Shown here piece by piece: positions 56,125 through 64,000 of a stretch of 64,000 nt of DNA. The number at the start of each line of letters is the position of its first letter. Within the stretch, counting starts at the first letter, position 1. The DNA is taken from positions 1 to 64,000 of the forward strand of contig JAAVTG010000002.1 in assembly GCA_011947345.1 (NCBI GenBank), in the 5' to 3' direction. Under the pieces are notes generated by a model, which saw nothing but the letters and a program-made list of their open reading frames with translations, ran no database searches and was not told the DNA's origin. The DNA is from Phytophthora quininea (Eukaryota > Oomycota > Peronosporomycetes > Peronosporales > Peronosporaceae). Made by a program: the position numbers and the translations under genes.

Positions 56125-57360
56125 TTAGTACTCCACGGACGGCGGCGACCGAACCGAGTTCAGTGACGCTGTCGAGGTTCTCGAGGTGCGGGAAGTCCTC
56201 GGGTCGGATTTCCGTCTCGAAGGCGCGGCTGCCACCGCCACAGCTTGCGTCACGTCCATCGAAATGTCGGACGGGGACGCAGCCTCTGCTGTCGGCACCA
56301 CTGACGCCGTCTGCGCGAACGCCACGCCGCCATTCCGAACCACCACCTTCCTCAGAACCACGACGGGGAAGTCCACGGACACGCTTCGACAGAGTCGAAA
56401 TTGGCACTTGATGACCAGGCGGTACCTGGTGGACAAGAAGTGCGAATGGATGGCGGCCGGAACGGGTCGCGGCAGTGCTGCAAGAGTCGTCAGTGGCAGG
56501 TCCAGCACCTGCTCCAGCGTCCTGCAGGCCGGGATGCCTGGGAAGTCTTGCCGACTGACACACGTGGAGCCCTCTGGCTTCTGCGAAGAGCCCAGGTCCA
56601 CCGTTAGATCCTCGTAGAGCTGCACGGACAGCTTGTTCATGTTCTTGCTCGAGTCGTTCTGCACTTTGGTCTGCACCAGCAGCGTGTCGCCGGCCACGTG
56701 GACGTTGCTGGGCAGCGCGGCAAACACGGAACACGTTCCCTTGTTCATGAGGCGCAGGATGTGCACGTCAGCCGAGGCGGACGCGTCCAAAGCGGACACG
56801 GGGTGGCCTACGGGCGGTTGCAGCACGACGAACGGCCGCTTGGCCTCCAGGTCTGCGGCGAAGCGGCCCTTGACCGTCATGACGGCGGTGGCCGAGTAGC
56901 TGAGCGACGCGTCGATGCGGCACATGACGCCGGCGTTGCGGTTGGAGACGTGGAAGGCGTCGGGCAGCGACTCGCTCAGCGGGAAGCAGATGGGGTAGAC
57001 GTACTCGCCCGGCTCGTAGGCCTGCTGTCCGGCGCTGAGGACGAGCTCCTCGTCCAGGTGGAAGTGTTCGCGCAGGTAGACGGAGGCGGTCTGGCCGCCG
57101 CCTTCCGTCCACGTCACGAGCTCCTTGCCGCGGATGCGAAGCACGAGCGCTGTTCGTAGTAAAGAGCCATAACGCTAGTTAGATACATTGTGGATTGGCA
57201 TTGTAGTTGAGGACGACCCACAGGTAAAGTCGAGCGGCTCGGCGACGCTGAGCACGACGCTGCCCTGAATGAGGTCTCCGGCCAGGTACTGTGTGCGGTC
57301 CAGCACCACCTTGAGGCTGCCCTTGACGCCCAGGCCCAGCGCTTTGGCCACTTTGCCCAT
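56125..57360 (-). CDS. Arrestin-domain protein (alpha-arrestin/Vps26-type fold)
   Basis: Two exons, 57222-57360 and 56125-57149, joined in phase to 387 residues. Exon 1 starts MGKVAKALGLGVKGSLKVVL and contains YLAGDLIQGSVVLSVAEPLD, the first arrestin strands. Exon 2 continues LVLRIRGKELVTWTEGG, EPGEYVYPICFPLSESLPDA (the family's YPFxFxLP-type segment), then a C-terminal half with VQTKVQNDSSKNMNKLSVQL and VIKCQFRLCRSVSVDFPVVV. The tail is Ser/Arg-rich (SRRKSDPRTSRTSRTSTASL). I see no PPxY motif, which fungal and animal alpha-arrestins use to recruit ubiquitin ligases. Probable adaptor in membrane-protein trafficking. Convergent with gene G, whose damaged 3' end lies about 130 bp away. Confidence 0.8.
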
Positions 57361-57701
57361 GTTCTAGTCGGTGTTGTTGTCGCTGTTGTGCAGATTGACG
57401 AATGACAGGGTAAGTACCGCGCGACAGACGAGGATGGTCATACCTTTCCAAGTCAAAGTGAGGAGCGCAGAGAACGGTGGAAAAAACTCAAAGATGCACA
57501 AACACGCAGTCCATATCTGCTGGACCTTGCCCAAGTTCTCCAAGAGCCTCTTTTGGTTGCTCCTGGAGTAGGTGATCTTGGCGTAGTTATCTCCTGAGGA
57601 GAACACGAGTCAAGCAGACGTGGTCGTATTCTTGCTAGTATTTAGCTAAGCTCATTGGCACTTTAGTTGAAGATATTTTTCCCACAACAACTTTTTTCTT
57701 C

Positions 57702-58019
57702 ATGAGATGGCTACACGCCGTGGGCAAGCAAGGACTTGTGTTTCCGCGACCTGCTGCACCAGGACTACTAGAGGAAGCAGCAGCACATGCCTTGTGTCCT
57801 TGGACAATGGCGTGTTCCAATGTCTCGACACGTCCCGGAGCATCTTTGAAGCGCACCCATCGCAAGTCGGTTTCGCTGCTCGATGACGACACCAAGTTCC
57901 TGCGCGAGGTTCTGCTGTGCGTCGCCCGCAATTTGATCTCGATCGAAACCTCGCCAGGCGCGTCCAAGACAAAGCCGGTCAGCGGAAACGGTGGCCTGCT
58001 GGGTAAGATGGCTGACTAA
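57702..58019 (+). CDS. Small hypothetical protein
   Basis: 105 codons. The second half, DDDTKFLREVLLCVARNLIS to GNGGLLGKMAD, has the strong G/C third-position bias of genuine genes here; the first half is less convincing, and a second frame there (MATRRGQARTC ... DNGVFQCLDTSRSIFEAHPS) looks equally natural, so a one-base break is possible. An antisense frame (57635-57967) is the competing reading. No domain recognised. Confidence 0.35.
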   Translation: MRWLHAVGKQGLVFPRPAAPGLLEEAAAHALCPWTMACSNVSTRPGASLKRTHRKSVSLLDDDTKFLREVLLCVARNLISIETSPGASKTKPVSGNGGLLGKMAD

Positions 58020-58196
58020 CATAACAGTTGCAGAGGCCGTTTCTTGTGTCGTAGCACAAGTAAGGTCTTAGAAAGCGAAGACAGGAACAAGATGAAAAAG
58101 CGTTTGGAGGAAACCTCTATGACTGAAGAGCGGCGCCTCTATTGTTTTAAATTCATTTTCGCCGCTTTCTGGTAGGATCGGGTGAGCTTACTAGAC

Positions 58197-59261
58197 TCAA
58201 GTCGCGGCAACTGCACGCGCCGCTATCTTCGCTTCCAAGAACGCTTGGACCTTGGCACGCTTCACCATGTGGACCATGTCGGGACGGTCCTTCAGTTTCT
58301 CCATCGCATCATCGAAGGAAACCTAGTCAGGAAAGCATTCACGGACTTTGTCAGCACTTGTTCACTACACAGCAACTTCCATTAACGACTCACAAAAATG
58401 CGTCTGCGAGAACTTTCGGGCCAGTCATCGAGGGCCTTTTTGGCGGTCACTCGGAAGCCGTAATAACGGTACGGCTTCTCTTCTCGGTTCAAAAATTGTA
58501 TTTGCCCAGGCCGCCCACGAATTCGCCCACAATCTACAACACATCGCGTTATATTGATGGTCGACGGCAAAAGCGACCAAAACCCCGTAACTTACCCCTG
58601 CTTCCTCCCAGATCTCGCGCGTCGCACTCGCGGTGATGGTTTCATCTGCATCCCAGCCACCCTTGGGCAAGATCCACTTCTCCGGCTTGCCTTCGGCCGC
58701 GGGTCTGGAGCTCGAAATGAGCATCACATCGTTACCAGTGCCGGGGACGTTCGTGTGAGTGCCTTCGGCACGAGAGATGACGCTGCACGACAACAGGCGC
58801 CGATCGCCGTCGTAGCGCTGGATGTCGCGACCCACGCGAGACACCAACCCGGCATCGATTTTAGCGCCGGTCCCAGCATCCTTGTGGAGCCCCTGCGAGC
58901 TCAGCTTTGCGGTGAGCTTCTGCTTTGTCTCTTTGGACGTGGCGGCTGCGTGCTCGAACTCCTTCAGAGCATTAGATGCCACTTGTTTCTCCTTCGCAGT
59001 CATTGACACCGCATTCTCTAGCTTTGCCACCGCGCCAAGTGGTGCTCTCTCCTCTTCAGCGTCGGGATCATCGAGGTCGTCGGCGGTTCCTCGCAGGGAT
59101 TGCTTCACGTTGTTGCTCTCAATGTCGGCAGCCAATTCGCGCGACAAACGCGCAATCTCGGAGTCAAGCTCGGCGACGTCGAGCTTGTCTGCGTTGGGGG
59201 TAGCGGAGATAACTCCCGAGCAAACGAAGGCTGCCAAGGCGATGAGCGACAACAGACGCAT
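58197..59261 (-). CDS. Secreted Nudix hydrolase, candidate RxLR-like effector
   Basis: Three exons: 58596-59261, 58394-58533 and 58197-58322. A signal peptide (MRLLSLIALAAFVCSGVISA) is followed by a short helical segment, KQSLRG at residues 53-58 and EEER at 69-72, resembling a degenerate RxLR-EER translocation leader. A linker precedes a Nudix domain with the full box GGWDADETITASATREIWEE, then AG at the splice (GX5EX7REUXEEXGU complete). Exon 2 gives VGEFVGGLGKYNFLNREEK and YRYYGFRVTAKKALDDWPES; exon 3 gives VSFDDAMEKLKDRPDMVHMV. Exon 2 needs one more T in the run 58491-58495; then all phases fit and the protein is 310 residues. Layout recalls P. sojae Avr3b and relatives, which act on nucleotide diphosphates inside host cells. 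Enzyme call strong; effector role inferred. Confidence 0.8.
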
Positions 59262-60576
59262 GGGTCTAAGTGCTTGGGATCTTGATCGCAGATTGCAAAG
59301 TGAGAATCGAGTGGCTCCGAACTACGTCTTGGTGCTTGACAGGATCATTGATTGTTGCCACTGGTCGTAGTTCGTTGTTGAGCAACAGATTGTACACTCT
59401 TCGGAAGGGAAGGGTTTTCAGTAAACAGAAGTAAACTTGTTGCTTTGGCCTTTTTGTGTCATTGTCATGGCTTATCCACGCAGAGATCTTGTTGCTGGGA
59501 CGGGCGCGATCAAAACGCCATGGCGTGAAAGTTTAGGCGGAGCACGAACGCTTCCAGCTTTAGATAGCAATTGTTCAATGGGGAATAGTCAGCTCAGCTG
59601 GAGTATATTGCTCGGCAATCGGACGGAGCCCCACCTGTTGCTTGCCTTCAGTGCTGCTCCTGTGCCTTCTGCAATCTTTGGATGTGTTTCGCAGGGTCGA
59701 GATGCAGCCCTAGATGTGCGATTCCGTACACTAGTGCTACACAGAGGTAATGAGTTGCCGCAGGTAGCTGCTCAATGTGGAAAAAGCTTCCCAGGTTTTG
59801 GAAGTATACTTTCGGCGACATAACAAGAAACAATGAGTACTACATGATATCGATAACAATTCCGCACAGTGTTCACTTACAGTGTTGAAAGACCAACATT
59901 TTGATCTTACGACGCCCAATCGGTACGGTGTGCCTGTCGCAGTTCGCACTACGGGCAGACATGCAAAGCAGATCAAGAGATTCCGTAGCCTTCTGATGCG
60001 CTGTTTACTGGATGGGGAATTCCATTCCAACGAAGACTCGCTTGGAACTGTACAGATTACATGTGTAATACAAAATCGTTGCTATGGTTCAACATTGCGA
60101 GAACCGATGCCTAGAGAGTGCGAACAGATACAGATCCTCGGTTATAAAACCATCAGGGGCGGCATATTTATTCCTAGTGAGGGTATTCTTTGAGAGGAGT
60201 GTACCGTATCACTGGTGGTGCGGAGTTGTTCATCCACAGTCGTGGAGATTGGTCGTTTTTGGCTGTTTTGAGTTTAGGAACCATTGTATGTATGCTTACG
60301 ATGACAAATGGTACAAAACGCTTTGTTGTTAATCACCACTAGCCGAGCGCTTGATACGCGGCGGTGGTTTATGGTTGGATGCAGCTGTGGGACCGCCCGC
60401 CTCCGCTACGCACCGGCGGAATGATTTAGCTTTTCACACGAATTAGTACGAAGTTTAAGCTAACACGTAAGGCTTAGAAAACATGAAATTGCCAAGTGCC
60501 ATTTGTCCAACATAAAGCTAGGTTCTAGTTCGTAGTGGCAAGCTACTACATCTAGCCTAGAAATGCACCTCGACTC
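59262..60576. other. Intergenic, no confident gene
   Basis: Between the Nudix gene and the Helitron. Frames at 59437-59823 (+), 59882-60193 (+) and 59737-60030 (-) overlap in part and show no known motif. An ACTAG at 60338-60342 could be a Helitron 3' end (CTAGT on the minus strand), but I could not find a convincing hairpin next to it. Confidence 0.35.
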
Positions 60577-63500
60577 CTAATCAAAAATCTGCGTGTACAC
60601 GATGTTTCTCGTGTACACTCCTCCGTCCGGGTCTACGAACCCTGGATACTCAATCAACGCCTTGAACTAGCTTCGGGAGGTCACGCGAGACAACGCCACA
60701 TACAACTGGCCATGCGAAAAGCACGGGAAGCCAAGTACAGCCCCAAGTTTAACACCGTCTGACCTTGGGCCTTGTTAATCGTCATGGTGAATGCTGGTTG
60801 CACGGGGAACTGCTTTCGTCGTAGCCGGAAGGGGAAATCGGAGTTGTCGTCGTCGCTCACGAACATAATTCTCGGGATGAGTACTTCTTGGCCTGTTCGT
60901 TCTCCAGTCATAATTGTTGCTCGAATGACGTGGTCCTTCAAGTCGACGATTCGTAGACGCGTTCCGTTGCACAGCCCAAGATCCGGGTTCAGATTTCTCA
61001 TAATCATGATGGGGATGCCCTTCTTGAGCAGTAGTCTGTGAGGTAGAATCCCGTTCATGTTCACCGAGTGGAGAAACTCCTGCTCGAACAACGTTCCGTC
61101 ATCCTCCTCCACCGAGTCCACCGACAAATACTCCCGCGCTGTCTCCGGAAGTCGAGCTGCGAGTGCCTCGTTGATTCTCCGTACCGTCTCATTCGTAGTC
61201 GTCAAAACCGTTCGGCTGGTAAAATATTCATCCGTCGCAACCTCCAGATTGGCAACGTCGGCATACATTGCGTCAATGATGTGGGTCATACCCCTTATTG
61301 CCTCTGGAGCTATTTCCTCGTCCTCATCGTCTTCTACAGGAGGATTCGGGGTCAGCATATCAGCAGGAATCTTGATGTAGTCATTGCCAAGACCAGCACG
61401 TTTTCGTGCCGACCCTCTCCAACGGCAAGCAAAATTTCAGAGAAAGACAGGATATCCTCGTCGCTTTCTCCTGTCCCCTCGCTCCCAATGCGCATGTTCT
61501 GTGTTAACCGAACCTGCAAAAGTGTCTCCACAGAGGCGATTCCTTTATACACGCGTTGATCGTTTCTGTAGGCGTGCCTCTCTTCACGACAGGAAGGATC
61601 TGGCGGAAATCTCCTGAGAGCACAAAAACCTTTCCGCCGAAAGGCTCCTGGGGTTATCCATAATGTCCCGTAGCGTTCGGTCGACAGCCTCAAACGCGTG
61701 GCGATGCGTCATCGGAGCTTCATCCCAAATGACCAAACTGGTCAGCTGGATAAGCTTGCGCAGGTGCGACTGTTTAAAAATCGAACACGTAGAATCCTTG
61801 TCCAGTTTCAGCGGAATTTTGAAAGTAGAATGCGCCGTACGCCCGCCCATGAGAAGCAGAGATGCAATTCCACTGGATGCAACAGCAAGTGCAATCTTCC
61901 CATCCAGACGCACCCTGGCCAAAATGTGTCGAAGTAGCGTAGACTTTCCCGTTCCACCAGGCCCATCAACAAAGAAAAGCTTTTGTGAAATTTCCCGCGT
62001 GGATGACCTGCCCCCGTCGTTACACGAAGCGCTGGCCATCGATACCTCATGTCCTGACTCGGCTTCGACGGCTTGTATGATCTGGTCGAATACGGCTTTC
62101 TGCCCTTCGTTGAGTTTGGCCTCGTCGCGAACAATAGCCTCCAATGTCCTTGCGCTGTAGCCTTTCTCGCGGCGTATGAGATTGTTGTCGAGAAGAGACT
62201 CTCGAGCCAAACTCGGGAAATCACTCAATTGCGGAAGGTCAAAATCGGTCACACCATACCCACTCACCTTTAGCAAATCGTTCACGCTTTTTAGCGTCTC
62301 AAACATCACCACAGTCTCTCGTGTAGACTCGGGGAGATCCCGGTGCTTATGCGCTATGTCCCGATTCAATTCCTCATAGAATTGGTCCCACAACCCACGG
62401 ATGTCGCTTGGCATCGAGTACACTAACAGTGTACTGAAGAGCTGTCGAAGTTGGTATGGCATCTGAAAACTTGCAGCCTCTGTCATACATGCAACCCACT
62501 CTTGGTCGTTGTCAAGATATCCCAATTGTAACGCTGCATCCCTAAACGTGGGACATACGACGCCGTTAACTGTCCGTTTATCCTCGAACGATGTAGGTCC
62601 TCTTCGATTGCAGAGCAGTATTCGGAGGAAAAACTTCTCGCCATCCCTGGGGGACACATGAACCAATCTTCCGAGTGCCGCTCTATACTGCTTACGCCGA
62701 ACCCACTGCTTCTCGTTCCAAACGAACTCCTTGGGGATGTCTTTGTACAGCATCGTCTTCGCGATCTGGTTCTCTGGGGCGTCGCTCTGACATAATTCAA
62801 AAGCCTCGTGAGGTGCGTGTGCGCGCTTCTTTCCAGAATCGCGGTGGGATCTTCCCTTACGTCGAAATGAATCATATGCTCTCTCTCCAAATGCACGGTA
62901 AGTTGCACGACAGAGTGAGTTTTCCCTTGAACCGCGTAATTCAGAAGCCGGATGCACGCCTCCACAGGGGAAATATACCGAGCATCTAAATATCGCAGGA
63001 TTTCGTTTGGCTCCTCGTTCAGGCGTTGCTCAGACGGACGACCATTGCCCGAATCGACGACGACGATTGTCATGACGGTCCTATCTGATCCCTTGTACAC
63101 GTACTTGTAAATATACTTGACCGCGGTGATTCCAGTACAAACCTCTACGTTGATGTGGCAATCGTACTTCTGAGAGAAGTACGGGTTATAGGGGACCACC
63201 CACTTGTTTGCGGTGGCATTACCATACTTCCGCCCTTTGAACTTTAGAACTCCCGCACTCCGCTCGCGGCGTTTATACTCTGGGTATCCATTCACATCCG
63301 CCTGAGTCGCCGTATTCAACTTTTTCGGAAAACCTTTGGAGCACTTCCCGTCTTTCATGCAAGCACAATTGGGATTCGCGGCGTCACACGGACCATGCAT
63401 CATACACGTCATCACGGTCTTGTAAAGATCAGGGTTGGTCGCCTCGTCGGGTATTTCGGCGGACACCATCGCATCAATCACTTCTCGGCTTCGCGGCTTA

Positions 63501-64000
63501 TCCTGATCATCCAGAATAATCAATATGTGTGCATGCGGCAGATCTCGCTTCTGAAACTCCACAACGTAAATCCGAGCACGAACACGGCCCAACACACCGG
63601 CGTCCAAATCTGCAAGTAATTCCCGAAATTTCTGGTTCCAGACACGCGCAACGATATCGGGACGGTCCTGTGCGGTCTGTCCTTCCGACAGCTCACTTGT
63701 AATTTCACTCCACTCTGGGTTGCAAGTCATCGTCATGAAAATATCTGGCTTTCATACTCGGCCACAATTGTCATAGAGTCCTTGTAGCATTTGTACATGT
63801 ATCGGGGCTACCAGTATAGGTCGCTGGTAGAATCCGCCGCAAGCCATACTGGTTCAGGAAATGTTTTGCTGACGGCCCCCAGAACCCGCGTGGTTCTCCT
63901 CATCACGCATCTCAACCGCACTCTCGTTGATGTAGGCATCTTCTACACCTCTGTACAGGTCCGCGCGGATCTCTTTCTGGTTATTCGCAACCCACCTTAA
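60577..64000 (-). CDS. Helitron Rep-helicase, continues beyond the window
   Basis: Rolling-circle transposase-helicase. On the minus strand from the right edge: LRWVANNQKEIRADLYRGVE, SPRYMYKCYKDSMTIVAEYE, MTMTCNPEWSEI, the HUH motif VVEFQKRDLPHAHILIIL (about 63510-63565), the tyrosine motif KYIYKYVYKGSDR (about 63080-63120), then a PIF1 helicase with Walker A FFVDGPGGTGKSTLLRHIL (about 61915-61975), Walker B LVIWDEAPMTHRHAFEAVD, VFVLSGDFRQILPVVKRGT, TINKAQGQTVLNLGLYLASR and HGQLYVALSRVTS, ending at 60577. Breaks include a T-run at 63739-63742 (one short), a C-run near 63811 (one short), several shifts at 61350-61700 and near 60725, and a TAG after SRVTSRS. Over 1,100 residues are present; the N-terminus lies outside the window. 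Confidence 0.9.

Noticed and set aside
57635..57967. 110-codon minus-strand frame opposite the small hypothetical protein
   Set aside because: Third-position bias favours the plus strand in the second half; kept only as the competing reading.
60338..60342. ACTAG as Helitron 3' terminus
   Set aside because: The needed GC-rich hairpin just inside it is not convincing; mentioned in the gap entry only.
1..64000. tRNA, rRNA, CRISPR array, riboswitch, bacterial operon signals
   Set aside because: Looked for by eye on both strands; none found, and the spliced genes and transposon types are eukaryotic.

Overview
The window looks like nuclear DNA from a Phytophthora-like oomycete. Evidence: coding segments rich in G/C at third positions, sparse short GT-AG introns (mostly 60-90 nt), a flagellum-associated TBC protein, a secreted Nudix protein with an RxLR/EER-like leader, a many-membered basic-zipper/START-like family of oomycete style, and a dense set of eukaryotic transposons. 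No rRNA, tRNA or CRISPR array was seen. All names rest on reading motifs by eye; no database search was run.

Left part (1-16.6 kb) is mostly host genes: a divergent MLH3-type mismatch-repair gene (-), a TBC1D32/BROMI-like ARM+TBC gene (-), a degraded stretch near 8.3-10.4 kb, a small bZIP (-), a K+-dependent Na+/Ca2+ exchanger (-) head-to-head with a secreted protein of unknown function (+), and a small membrane protein (-). A Mutator-like transposon (16603-21139) follows, with 9-bp target duplications, a FAR1/MULE-type transposase and a Ulp1-like protease. A PIF/Harbinger remnant lies at 22.4-23.6 kb. Glycerol kinase, a zinc-finger/coiled-coil protein and two tandem mitochondrial carriers occupy 24.8-30.9 kb.

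From 31 to 56 kb lie seven members of one family (basic region plus zipper, most with a START-like C-terminal part), called A-G here. They are broken up by mobile DNA. Between A and B sits a Fanzor (eukaryotic TnpB)-like gene, cut by a stack of elements: a near-perfect palindrome inserted at TA, a piggyBac-like element at the TTAA in the palindrome's centre, and a Tc1/mariner element at the TA inside one of the piggyBac TTAA duplications. Between the divergent pair E/F sits a complete Copia retrotransposon whose two LTRs read as identical. A hAT remnant separates F and G.

The right part (56-64 kb) has an alpha-arrestin-like gene, the secreted Nudix protein, and a Helitron Rep-helicase running off the right edge.

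Many otherwise convincing genes are broken by single-base length changes in homopolymer runs. This happens in host genes and in a Copia element with identical LTRs alike, so residual assembly error is the simplest explanation. 'Frameshift' in an entry should be read with that in mind.
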